Source: Pseudoips prasinana (taxonomy: Eukaryota; Arthropoda; Insecta; Lepidoptera; Nolidae). From it: 64,000 nt of DNA. The stretch lies in NCBI GenBank assembly GCA_951640165.1, contig OX621237.1, positions 8,680,001-8,744,000 of the forward strand. The letters are read 5' to 3'. Each line of letters opens with the position of its first letter. Position 1 is the stretch's first letter. Below, in pieces: positions 53,939-63,752 of this stretch. The notes under the pieces were generated by a model. The model searched no databases. It saw nothing but the letters and a program-made list of their open reading frames with translations, and was not told where the DNA came from. The position numbers and the translations under genes were made by a program.

Positions 53939-53958
53939 GGGAAATCAAGCTGGTTCTT
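53893..53958. repeat. 66 bp near-perfect palindrome in Helitron helicase
   Basis: A 32 bp arm (starts AAGAACCAGCTTGATTTCCC) is repeated in inverted orientation after only GA. The left arm encodes helicase residues around NQAGSWV on the minus strand; the right arm is the same sequence flipped, and the helicase reading breaks there. It marks an inversion or foldback breakpoint. Confidence 0.85.
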
Positions 53959-54019
53959 CCTTGGAGATCCGTACACAGAAGAAATTAGCTCCTGCTGTGA
54001 TGTAACGTAAGAGCAGAGA

Positions 54020-54843
54020 TTACCAATCAAAATAACTTTTACATCTTCTTGTACGGGGTATGTGCCATCGCCTATTTTTTACAATAAATTGGCAAACTCC
54101 TGTGCATTTTCGCAGCCTCTGACTGATCGGGTTCCCTCCTATACTTATAACTATCTCTTGAATAGCCAATAATGACCTGTTGTGACAAATTTCACGTACC
54201 CTGTCAGGAATTTCTCCTTCAGTATTTAGTTGTACATGTCTCATAAAATCTTCAGCAAACTTGTCATGGTACTTTTGCCATAACTGGTAAGCACCCGATA
54301 ACGCACAAAAGGTCAGTAAGATGGCAAACAAATGTCGCAAGCGATGTGGACTATCGCTCACGCATGCTTCCGCTAAAGTGTCATCCCAATGCTGACCTCC
54401 ATCTAATAAATGGCGTGCTCGGCAAGCGGACTGGTATGTGGGATGTTCAATATCATCCACTTTACGGAGCTCAGCAAAAGACGTAGGTCCTCGGACTATA
54501 TGGACCAGACTGTGGGATGAACTCGCACGTGAGCACGCCACGTGAACCTGCCCGCCTTCCTTAAGTCAATTCCAGCTAACTTGAGAGTTGGACTTTGCGA
54601 TTTGTTGATGGTTATCGCGACACACACTTTTATAGGGAACTACAGTATTTCAAACTGAAAAGGGAGATCATTTGGCACTAACGGCATACGTGACACGAAC
54701 ACTGTTTCTCCCTGGGCGGATCCAGGCATAATAGTAGCCTCTATAACACGATGCAAAGTTTGGACTTGAAGCCTAGTGCCGTTGCAAAGTTTAGGTGGCT
54801 TCAAATTACTCAGAACCATTATAGGTATACCCACACGCAACAT
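54020..54843 (-). pseudogene. Helicase C-terminus fused to Helitron central region
   Basis: Two pieces read on the minus strand. First (54843 to ~54530): VGIPIMVLSNLKPPKLCNGT, then after a frame change AITINKSQSPTLKLAGIDLR and VHVACSR, i.e. a second helicase C-terminal end. Then, in one frame of 173 aa (54541-54020): ACSRASSSHS, IVRGPTSFAELRKVDDIEHP, TYQSACRARHLLDGG and LRHLFAILLTFCALSGAYQL. The latter is the region between the Rep and helicase domains. So the end of one copy is joined to the middle of another. That order suggests a tandem or deleted ancestor. Confidence 0.7.
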
Positions 54844-55291
54844 ACATCGCCTATTATAAGCCCTTAGGGGTGGAAATTCCTAAAATCCTGAAATACATAT
54901 TTTTATTTTAACGGAAAGGCCAAATACCAATTTTCATGCTTTTCACTTAAAAAATTACACACTTTTCATACAAACTTACATCCCCTATTTTACGCCCTTG
55001 GGGTGGAATTTCCAAAAATTCTAAAATATTTATTTTCATTTTTAGCTGAACTACTAAATATAAGTTTCAATGCCTTTAACTTCAAAAATGACGGATTTTC
55101 ATACAATCTTACATTCTCAATTTTACCCCCTTAGGGTTAGTATTTCCAAAGTGAATTCCCCCTTAGTGAATGCATACGTGTCATAAAAAGTACCTACCGG
55201 CAAAATTTCAAGTCTCTAACCCCAGCCGTTCAGGCTGTGCGTTGATATGTCAGTCAGTCAGTTTCCTCTTTTACATAGGTAGGTATATAGA

Positions 55292-56712
55292 TTTGTGCTG
55301 AGAAAATTATGAGAGACAGGGTTAATTTACTACATTCAAATACATTCAATCGGACAGGCTCAATAAAATTCGAATCGTTTGTACATGCGCGTTACTAACG
55401 AATCGACAGCACAAACTTTAGATCGACTGACATTATAATTTAAAATTAAATTATAACAAATCCAACCTTGTGCATAATTCAATTTGCCCAAAGAAAACAG
55501 AATATTTTAATAACCAATTTTGGACAACGACATACTTCTAGGCAACCAAGACCTTATTTCGAAACAATTCAAAACATTCAAAACCCTACGTAACTCATGC
55601 AATCAGCAAACAGGGGCTAATCTTAACATTGCGAGTCAAAAGAAATGCACAACGACATCTATCGAAATAAAAATCATCTATCAACCTAGTTCATTCAGAA
55701 AAGAGATGTCATAATAATATGCACAATGACATCTATCGGACAGTTAGGTAGTTCAACTATAAACATTAGTTCATCTTGAAGTAACGAAATATGTGTTATT
55801 TTTCTTCATGATTACTTTTAAATCTAATATCTTTTGATAGACTGAACCGATTGCAATAAAACAAAAACTAAATGTTACCTCAAGTTACGCTCAATCGTTG
55901 TGTATAAAAGTTATCTACATTGCTATCGTATATTTTACGTGATACCCGAACATATAAACAGACAAACAGACACACAGACAAACAGACAAAAATTCTAAAA
56001 ATGCTGGAAATGGGTTCTATTGGTTGTTCTTTCATACCCTGGCTATTTTTTTTGGATTTTCTTTTGATGTACAAAAAATATTTTTCTATAGATTTATTAT
56101 ATGTATAGATAGATTTTGTAAATCATATCTTTATAATTATTTTGCCGAAAGGTGATCATAAGTTGGGCTAAGGCAAGAATAATATAAAAGAAACAAATCG
56201 TTGTTAGGGATAATATTGGTTATGAGTGTTATATAGCGCTGACTAAATTTTTGCCGCAAGATTTTAGCTAATACTACTACAACCCTCTTTTTAAAAAATA
56301 TATTATAATATTTCAAATTTGACTATATTTTTTTACCTTAAACACGGTTCAACAAAAATCAATATCATTAATCGCCGCTACGAAATGTTTAAAACAAAAT
56401 TATTGCAAGTCAATTTAAATTGTTATTGCATATGTATAGGCAAAGCTTTGTTTAAGCTGTCTTTAATTTGTCAAAAATTTTTAGTGTTGCTCGAAGTGTG
56501 CATCAGCATCCATTACTAGAACTCCTCGTCCAAACATACATAAGGATTAGAGGAATAGCTAATAATATTGAAAATTATGGAAATGTGATTTATCCCAAAA
56601 TAATAATAATGAAATTTATTCAACACTTGGGTATTAACACACATACACTTGTACTTGTCAAGCTCACAACGCATTACATAAACATAGTAGAATATAGTAT
56701 AGTATATAGTAT

Positions 56713-56753
<41 letters not shown>
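55292..56753. other. No gene recognised; TA microsatellite at the end
   Basis: AT-rich intergenic sequence between the composite and tandem Helitrons. 'GACATCTATCG' recurs at 55657 and 55729. A (CAGA)n-like tract occurs at 55958-55990. (TA)n at 56719-56752 abuts the Helitron pair. No domain in any frame. Confidence 0.45.
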
Positions 56754-56759
<6 letters not shown>

Positions 56760-57376
56760 TAAAATCGTAGGAATGTCGAAACTGTACATTGAGTATTTTT
56801 TTTAATAGATACTTGGGGCGTGATCTAATGTCTTATCGAAGCCAAAAATATAGTTTTTAGAGTTTTGTCGGTTTGTCTGTATGTATGTCTGGGCTAAACT
56901 CAAAAAGTACTGCATGGATTTACTTCAAATTTTGCATGAATATTACTAAGAGGTCGAGTCAACACATAGGCTACATATTATCACGCTATCACCTACGGGG
57001 GAGGAGCTGTGATAATTTATAAAATTTAACGCGGGTAAAACCGCGGGGCACAGCTAGTAAATAATAAAATCGTAGGAATGTCGAAACTGTACATTGAATA
57101 TTTTTTTAAAAAAGATACTTGGGGCGTGATCTACTGTCTATATCGAAGCCAAAAATATAGTTTATAGAATTTTTGTCTGTGTGTCTGTTTGTCTGTATGT
57201 ATGTCCGGGATAAACTCAAAAAGTACTGCATGGATTTACTTCAAATCTTGCGTGAATAATAATAAAAGGTCGGGTCAACACATAGGCTACATATTATCAC
57301 GCTATCACCTACGGGGGAGGAGCTGTGATAATGTATTAACATTTAACGCGGGTAAAACCGCGGGGCACAGCTAGTA
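56754..57376 (+). mobile_element. Head-to-tail tandem pair of Helitrons
   Basis: Two copies of the 52505 family, 56754-57054 and about 57055-57376. Each ends CGCGGGTAAAACCGCG, GGGCACAG, CTAG. The second copy's start (TAAATAATAAAATCG) follows the first copy's CTAG with no spacer. Copy ends and interior blocks (CTGTACATTGA, AAAAAGTACTGCATGGATTT, ATCACCTACGGGGGAGGAGC) match closely. Neither has a frame. Adjacent copies fit rolling-circle replication past the terminator. Confidence 0.8.
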
Positions 57377-57604
57377 TAGTATAAAAGTAACAAAAAATTA
57401 TATAATAGTCCGTCCGTTCGTGGTTTTTTTTTTAATACTTCAATAAATAACAAATTACTAAGCTATTATTTTTTAATTTAATATTACTACATTAATACAG
57501 AAGGCTCTCAGCCAGGAGCTTAATTTAAGCGACTAATACAAAGTCCCATAGGGCACTCTTATGGGATTCGGGTCACCATTTTCTCAATTACAATTTATTT
57601 GTTT

Positions 57605-57745
57605 ACTTGTGTAGAGGGCAGCCTAGCGCCTAGAGCGTGTGACATGGGTTAACGACTCTACTCTTGACTACAATTGAAACCGGCCTTTGATCGTGCCCTC
57701 CGGAGTACGGAGGCTCCCAGAAACCCACTTTAATGGCTACCTACT
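57605..57745 (-). repeat. 5S-derived SINE tail fragment
   Basis: The minus strand reads GCCATTAAAGTGGGTTTCTG, GCCTCCGTACTCCGGAGGGC and CACGATC, then AGTCGTTAACCCATGTCA. It matches the body of the copy at 51421; the 5S head is not visible. Confidence 0.6.
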
Positions 57746-57769
57746 CTACAGAATTACCGCACATCTAGG

Positions 57770-58380
57770 TGCCTTTTTAAGATTCCGTAGCCAAATGGCA
57801 AAAAACCTTATAGAACCCTTATAGATTCGTCATGTCTGTCTGTCTGTCTGTCCGTCCGTATGTCACAGCCACTTTTTTCCGAAACTATAAGAGCTGTACT
57901 GTTGAAACCTGGTAAGTAGATGTATTCTGTGAACCGCATTAAGATTTTAACACAAAAATAGAAAAATAATAATAATTTTGGGGGTTCCCCATACATAGAA
58001 CTGAAACACAAACATTTTTTTTTTCATCGTTTCCATACATGTGGGGTAACTATGGATAGGTCTTCGAAAATGATATTGAGGTTCCTAATATATTTTTTTT
58101 CTAAACTGAATAGTTTGCGCGAGAGACACTTCCAAAGTGGAAAAATGAGTGTCTGGGGGGACACCATGTAACTTCTAAAATAAGAGAATAATAAAACTAA
58201 AAAAATATATGATGTATATTACCATGGAAACTAACAACGAAAATTGATTTGAACGAGATCTAGCAAGTAGTTTTTTTTAATACGTCATAAACCGCAATTT
58301 GCTTTCTTTTAATCAACTGAAATACTTTCTGCTACGGAACCCTTCATGTGCGAGTCCGACTCACACTTGGCCGGTTTTTT
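57770..58380. repeat. Conserved lepidopteran-type dispersed repeat (~610 bp)
   Basis: Starts AAGATTCCGTAGCCAAATGG, has a (GTCT)n tract at 57836-57852, GGGGGTTCCCCATACATAG, a GAGAGACACTTCCAAAGTGG block, and ends GCGAGTCCGACTCACACTTG then GCCGGTTTTT. The left end's TTCCGTAGC returns inverted near the right end (GCTACGGAACCCTTC). I recall this sequence as very widespread in moth genomes, but it has no frame and I cannot name the family. Confidence 0.55.
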
Positions 58381-58589
58381 ACGAGTTGTGGAATGCCTAA
58401 ACATGCCGCCCGCAAACAGTATTTATGTCGAGTGGGTATGTCGGAATTGCACCGACTAAACCTAACCTGCCGTGGACCTCTTGTGGCTGATTGGGGAGCT
58501 CTGGTAATGCCTAACTAGCCGCTCGTTTCTAAACGATCAGCAAGTTTATAATAATATCAACAGAACTGTCTCCGCTGGTAGGAATCGCG

Positions 58590-59105
58590 CCCCCCGATGT
58601 TAGAAGGGATGTAGCTAGTGGTGTTGAGAGGTATAAGCAAGAGACCGATGAAAAACACCCTCTTTATAACTTTACTCCAGCCCCCCAACGATTGAAAAGT
58701 GGTAAAAGTTTCCTGGCCACTACCACAGCTACGATCGATGCACAGAAAGTGAGGGCAACCTTATGGCGAGATAAATTTGCTTCTCCTCTGTTTGTCTTGC
58801 CAAAGGAAAAATTACCTCCGGGATATAATTTGCCATGGCCAACCTGGAGGACTCTTAATAGACTACGTACCCAGGTTGTCAGATCCAAGGAAAACATGTG
58901 CAAATGGGGTTACATTCCAACATCTGCGAGTGCGGCATGTCACCCCAAAGTATGGCTCATTTATCTGATTGTCTTTCTTGTGCAGTCACTTGTTCCCTTC
59001 AGGACTTGTATGACGCTTCAACCGGGGCAATCAGCGTTGCTCAATTTTGGTAAGATAAAATCTAATTCTTACAATCGACACGATAAGAAGAAGAAGAAGA
59101 ACATA
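58590..59105 (+). pseudogene. LINE C-terminal fragment (WRTLNRLR type)
   Basis: The + strand frame 58692-59111 encodes FVLPKEKLPPGYNLPWPTWR, then TLNRLRTQVVRSKENMCKWG and YIPTSASAAC, before a frame change removes the CxC finger. An AAGAAGAAGAAGAA tail follows at 59086. Same family as 30655-30910. Further up, YKQETDEKHPL-type sequence at 58630-58680 belongs to the same ORF2. Confidence 0.7.
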
Positions 59106-59244
59106 ATATAATAATAATGCATCGGCGATAACAACATGCCTACGAGGCTGAACTGCCTAACATTTCTGTAATTTGAAATAGCATATATTTTTATATATCC
59201 TACTTTATAATGCCATTCTTAATAATACATATTATGATATTGTA

Positions 59245-59379
59245 CACACGCCAGCACATCAAGGTACCCTAATCTGTCAAATTTCCCCAATTGAAATTGA
59301 ACCTTGTGCTTATGTGATAAAGTTGAAAATCTATAAAAAAAATTAGACATATTGAGGTAGCTGGATGTGCTGGCGTCTA
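59245..59379. mobile_element. TACAGACGCC MITE, copy c
   Basis: CACACGCCAGCACATCAAGG at the left and inverted GATGTGCTGGCGTCTA at the right, with TA flanks (59243-59244, 59380-59381). About 240 bp upstream of protease gene 2. Inner arms are diverged. Confidence 0.8.
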
Positions 59380-59621
59380 TACTTTCAAGAATCATGATGC
59401 ACCAAGAATTATTAATTCAAATGTTATCGCTGACTAATTTTCAAATAATTTACGGCGAACATTCATTTCTTTTAAGCAAGAACATTTTTCTAAGAAAGAA
59501 TAGTCGGCTTCAATGGTACTTTATGGTCCATAAATTCTGATTACTGAACACATTGCATGTATTTAATTAGTCAAGTATAATTGAGATTTTATAAATTAAC
59601 GCTACAGGCTTATAGCTAATT

Positions 59622-60833
59622 ATGCTGAAAGTTAAATACGTTTTAATTTTATCATACTTGTTTGGTACCACTAAAAGTGAAATCCATCCTTTTATATTAG
59701 GTGGAGATGATGCCGTGATTGCAGATTTCCCGCATTCGGCTTTATTAGAAATCTATTGTGTAAGTAAGAAGTATGGAGAAGTCGGGAGCATATGGACATG
59801 CGGAGGATCCATTGTAAACCAGGATCTAGTGTTGACTGCTGGACACTGTCTTGCGGGCTGTACTAACAGAAGTATAGTATCCGTGATGGTAGGGGCCGAG
59901 GAAAGGAGGCATGGTAGCACGATTTTGGCACATAGCTACGTGATCCATGATCAGTTCATCCCACGCCGCGGCATGTTTGACATAGCGCTGCTACGTCTTG
60001 CAAGACCTTTGCATCTCGGTGATAATGTTAAGAGAGTGGTGCTGAGGAGTGATCCACCGTACCATGAGAACGCACAGTACGCAGCATGGGTAAGATTTTT
60101 TTTCTGTGAGATTTAGGTAAATATTTTCTAGTGTTAATAATGTTATCCCAAATCGTATTTATGTTAAAGTATCCTCTATCCAGTATATTAATAGTATAGG
60201 TTCTTAGAAGCCGTTTCAGTGAGTTTTAATTAAAGAATATTTTTAATATAGTATCGGCCGAAGTAAATTATATGTGAAGGTAGGTACAGACGCCAGCATA
60301 CACAGCTACCCCAATCTGCCAATTTCTTGAATAGATTTTCAACATTATCACAGAAGCATAAGGTTCACTTTCAATTGGGGAAATTTGACAGATTGTGGTT
60401 CCTTCTGGAGAGAAAAACAGATGAAACAACGACCAAAAGAAAATACAACGCCTCACAGTCTTCTGTCTCGTTTGCACACTAACATTCTGCTGTTTTAAAT
60501 ATTTGTTATTATTTATATTTATTAGTATTTTCATACAAACCTCTTGACAATTCTTCTGACAACGAACCCATAAAATAAATTTTTATCCAGTTTAGTGAAG
60601 TTGTTTGGAAGTTATGCGAGCACAAACATTTCGGTGATTCTTTTTTATTTCTATGATAGAAGATAAACGCAATATTTATCTTTATAATTTCAGGAACATC
60701 ACCATTCTGGAAAGGAGTTTAAATTTTTAAATAAACAGTTGTGGAATTTAAGCAAATGCAAGCATATGTTAACAGTCCTTCTAAAAGGCACATTTTGTGC
60801 AGCACCAAATCGAAAAGAACAAGATTCAACCCG
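59622..60833 (+). CDS. Serine protease paralogue, partial at window end
   Basis: Coding exons 59622-60089 and 60694-60833 (donors GTAAGA and GTAAAA, acceptor TTTCAG). Intron phases (0, then 2) equal those of gene 1. Residues 1-20 are a signal peptide. FILGG at 24-28 marks the usual N-terminus of the mature chain, but the preceding residue is Pro-Phe rather than Arg or Lys. His75 (TAGHC) and Asp120 (FDIALLRL) are present. The GWG motif is replaced by AAW-E-H. Exon 2 carries CKHM and TFCAAPNR, the 168-182 cysteine pair, and stops 2 bases into the codon before the expected GDSG. The catalytic-serine exon is not seen to 64000. Whether the enzyme is active cannot be judged here. A TATA-like TTTATAAA lies at 59588. 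Confidence 0.85.
60287..60399. mobile_element. TACAGACGCC MITE, copy d (truncated)
   Basis: CAGACGCCAGCATACACAGC at the left and the inner arm AATTTGACAGATTG at the right, then a break at about 60399 without the terminal GGCGTCT. In intron 1 of protease gene 2. Confidence 0.75.
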
Positions 60834-60839
60834 GTAAAA

Positions 60840-61249
60840 AAAAGATCACCTTAAATCAGAGAGTATACTTTCACGTGTGATGAGTTTAGTTCATACTTGT
60901 TCATTAAAATTGTTGGGTATCCTATGTCGTTTCGAACGCGGCTGTTGCGACACACGCTGTTGCGAATTTATTTTCCACTGCCTCACAGGTTCGAAAACTC
61001 ATGGACACGAATGAAATAGTCGCGAAAGACGCTGCGCTGTGTCGAAAAACATTTTCACTGCCTCATACGCTCGAATGCTTGTGATTTCGAATTATTTAGT
61101 CAAAAAGTATACAGAAAAATATTCAAGCAGTAATTAAATAAAAAACAATAAATTTGGTGTCAATCAACATTTAATGTGATTATTAACAAATTGTAACATT
61201 CAAAAATATTAATATTCCTGATAATTCTGGTCAGTGAAGTTTCAATGTA
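60840..61249. other. Intron or intergenic sequence, nothing recognised
   Basis: Within the likely second intron of protease gene 2. CGAAAACTCATGG and CGAATGCTTGTGA blocks with repeated 'CACTGCCTCA' occur at 60976 and 61057. No exon with a GDSG codon pattern found. Confidence 0.4.
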
Positions 61250-61375
61250 CAGACGCCAGCACATCAAGCTACCCAGCAGTCCGTTAAATTTCCCCAACCT
61301 TACGCTTAAGTGATAAAGTTAAATTTCTATAAAATAAATTAGACAGATTGGGGTAGCTGGATGTGCTGGCATCTG
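61250..61375. mobile_element. TACAGACGCC MITE, copy e
   Basis: CAGACGCCAGCACATCAAGC at the left, inverted ATGTGCTGGCATCTG at the right; TA on both sides (61248-61249, 61376-61377). 126 bp. Confidence 0.85.
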
Positions 61376-61379
61376 TACC

Positions 61380-62040
61380 CTGCGTAGTTTTTAATGTCAA
61401 ATCATTTCAATATATTTTTATACCAGTGTTTAACGTGTTACTATTGCAATGCTCATCTTCAATTGTTCAAATACATCTTTACTTATCTTGTGTCAGATTA
61501 TGATTCGGTAATTAATTTTCACACGTTATTAGAGTTCGCTATCTTTAAACTTAAATCATGACCAAGATTAATTTTGATGTTAGCTGATAGGTTAAACCAA
61601 GGAGGTCACAATATAACAGTATATTTAGTTTATTTTTATTTTATTAATTATTTCTTCACGTGGCAACAAATAATGGTCTCGTTACAGTATCTTTGTCGCG
61701 TTTTCATCATTCAGCCACGATCGTAAAGTCCGTCACAGTTAAGTCAAAGTCCTACGCCAGTAGGGAGTATATCAGTAGACTTTATCACTTTCCTCCACTT
61801 TTGTAACGTAGTCAAACACGTTACGTCAAAAATCCAGATTTGTACATAAAAACCCGAATTCACACCAGTTTTTATAATGAAACAGTGCCTCGATGCATAT
61901 TTGCATTTAACTCTTTAACGTCTGTTGGTTTTGTCGTTTGCTATTTTTGCATTCAAAAACATGTGCATCGCAGATTATATGTAATACATTATGTTTTTCT
62001 TTTATTAATGTGATTAATATAAATGCTGTTATCCAATCAC
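61380..62040. other. Nothing recognised
   Basis: AT-rich. 61800-61890 (ACACGTTACGTCAAAAATCC, AAAACCCGAATTCACACCAG, GAAACAGTGCCTCGATGC) resembles 14320-14410, so it is a dispersed repeat trace. Confidence 0.4.
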
Positions 62041-62044
62041 CCCA

Positions 62045-62240
62045 TTTCACCCCGTGGGAGTCTTAGAAATCGTCCGAGGGAATACCTACCAGAGAACGGG
62101 CGGCAGCGTTTTTGCAGTATTTTTTCAGTAAACTATAAACCATCAAACTGCGATCGCCAACCCGTCGGCCAAGTATGGCCATTATGGCATATCCCCCATT
62201 CTTTGGGCAAGTTTTTGTCCAGCTGTGGACGTACTGATGA
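62045..62240 (+). repeat. RTE-like 3' end fragment (family 2)
   Basis: GTGGGAGTCTTAGAAATCG, GAGGGAATACCTACCAGAG and ATCGCCAACCCGTCGGCCAA, then TTTTTGTCCAGCTGTGGACG. It shows the RTE-type 3' end best of all six copies. Confidence 0.6.
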
Positions 62241-62422
62241 TTAACAAACTATGCTCAAAAAATTAATCATATTCTAAAACCGTACCAGTGGGTAATGTTC
62301 CCAGAATGCTGGCAGCATTACTACGGTGGGTAGCAATGCTTAGCTGTTGACCAAAATATAATAATATGTCATGAATCCGAACTATACGTGCTCTTAATAC
62401 ACATTGATGTTTTCAATTTCAG

Positions 62423-63031
62423 ATTGAAAAGTTAGCAGGTAAATTAAGTTCGGCTTCCTATGCTGTCTGGAAAATAAGGCAATTGTCAGATGAACAAACT
62501 GCTAGATTAGTGTATTTCGCGTACTTTCATAGCATTATGTCGTATGGCATTCTGCTGTGGGGTTCGGCGGCTGACATAGGTACTATTTTTGTATTGCAGA
62601 AAAGAGCAGTCAGAGCCATTTATGGTTTAGGCAGTCGCGATTCTTTGCGAAATTTGTTTAAAGAAATAAATATACTTACTGTGCCATCGGAATATATATA
62701 TCAGAATATAATGTTTGTTAGAAAAAATATTCATAATTATAAAAAGAAAAGTGAACTGCATAATATAAATACTAGGAATAAAAACAAACTAGCCATGCCA
62801 GGCTTTAGAGTAAGCAAAACTAATAAATCATTTTTAGGAAATTGTATTAGGTTTTATAACAAGCTTCCTACTCAAATTACTGATCTGCCTGACACAAGTT
62901 TTAAAACACATATTAAACGTGTACTTATGGCTAGGGGTTATTACACCACTAAAGAGTACATCGATGACAAAGACGTCTGGCTCTCACTTCCTACCTGCAC
63001 ATTGCTCGCTGGAGATCTAGTAGCCATATAG
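62423..63031 (+). pseudogene. LINE reverse transcriptase C-terminus (Jockey/CR1-like)
   Basis: Reading starts in frame at about 62423 (IEKLAGKLSSASYAVWKIRQ), before the first Met at 62483. It continues VYFAYFHSIMSYGILLWG, LQKRAVRAIYGLGSRDSLRN and IRFYNKLPTQITDLPDTSFK to LSLPTCTLLAGD and a stop. This is the post-RT thumb and tail of a LINE ORF2. The RT catalytic part is absent (5' truncation). Its frame is open to the natural end, so the insertion is not very old. A related piece lies at 25617. Confidence 0.85.
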
Positions 63032-63184
63032 ACATGACTGATCTGCTGTGTTACGTGAACTATCTGTAAATGATTGCTATCATATACTTAATTTAAAATT
63101 ATTGACTCTGTCTCAAAATGAATAATGTTATTGTTTCGAAGTTTTTCTTTTGTATACCTAAATATAATCTAAAATAATAAGCAT

Positions 63185-63420
63185 TCAGACAACCGATCGA
63201 GCATATATTGTGTTTGCCTACTAAATAATTACTCTAATTGGACCAAATCCCGTGTTCATGCCCGCTTGAGTATGTTTCGCCGGACCGTCTCAACTGGGTC
63301 GTGTTGAAACCGGTAGTAGATGAACCCACTGAGTTTGTTTCGCTGGGTCTTCTCAGTTGGGGCGCATTGGATCCGGTGGTAGCATTAAAGCGCGACCGTC
63401 GTTATTAATACAAGGTCCGT
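63185..63420. repeat. Dispersed repeat X, copy 2
   Basis: ATCGAGCATATATTGTGTTT, GCCTACTAAATAATTAC, GTTTCGC..GGACC and AGCATTAAAGCGCGACCGTC match 17645-17835. It also holds a tandem internal duplication (GAGTATGTTTCGCCGGACC and GAGTTTGTTTCGCTGGGTC). Confidence 0.6.
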
Positions 63421-63544
63421 CATAATAATAATACCTTTAATATAGACAGAACCATTGACAATATGTAGTAAAAATTTTAGACTTAAACTAGATAATTAAA
63501 CATAATCTCTTGACAATAACTTGATACGAGCTAGCTAAATATCA

Positions 63545-63730
63545 TTTCTGTAATAAAATAAATTTTATAAATGTTTTCATACAAGATGTACCTAAATATC
63601 TATGTTACTAGAAATAATATCTAATGTATACAACTATATTACTACAAACATGTTCTGACTATTTACAAGCGCTTTTTTAAAGTCTACGTGAATAAAAACC
63701 TTTTTTATTTTTATTTTATTTTATTTATTT
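63545..63730 (+). repeat. LINE 3' untranslated end
   Basis: TTTTCATACAAGATGTACCT, ACAAACATGTTCTGACTATT and CTACGTGAATAAAAACC then T/A-rich. It is a better-preserved copy of the fragments at 18355 and 50629 (minus). Whether it belongs to the ORF at 62423 is uncertain because repeat X lies between. Confidence 0.7.
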
Positions 63731-63752
63731 AATACTGTTTCAACGGTTTGAC

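Larger units (their letters stand above)
53188..55291 (-). mobile_element. 2.1 kb composite Helitron with both termini
   Basis: The minus-strand 5' end at 55291 is TCTATATACCTACCTATG preceded by A. The 3' end at 53188 has the hairpin CGCGAACGAAGTCGCG, GGCACAG and CTAG followed by T. Inside, 5' to 3', it holds three minisatellite units (55150-54855), a helicase C-terminal piece, a central Helitron-protein piece, a 66 bp palindrome and a second helicase C-terminal piece ending ~100 bp before the 3' terminus. Rep and the Walker A region are absent, so it cannot move alone. Confidence 0.8.

Noticed and set aside
56719..56752. (TA)n tract as a replication origin or promoter
   Set aside because: Simple TA microsatellites are common in such genomes and nothing else supports a function.
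61501..61530. TGATTCGGTAA as a possible protease GDSG exon
   Set aside because: The frame does not give Gly-Asp-Ser-Gly after a usable acceptor, and a stop follows at once.
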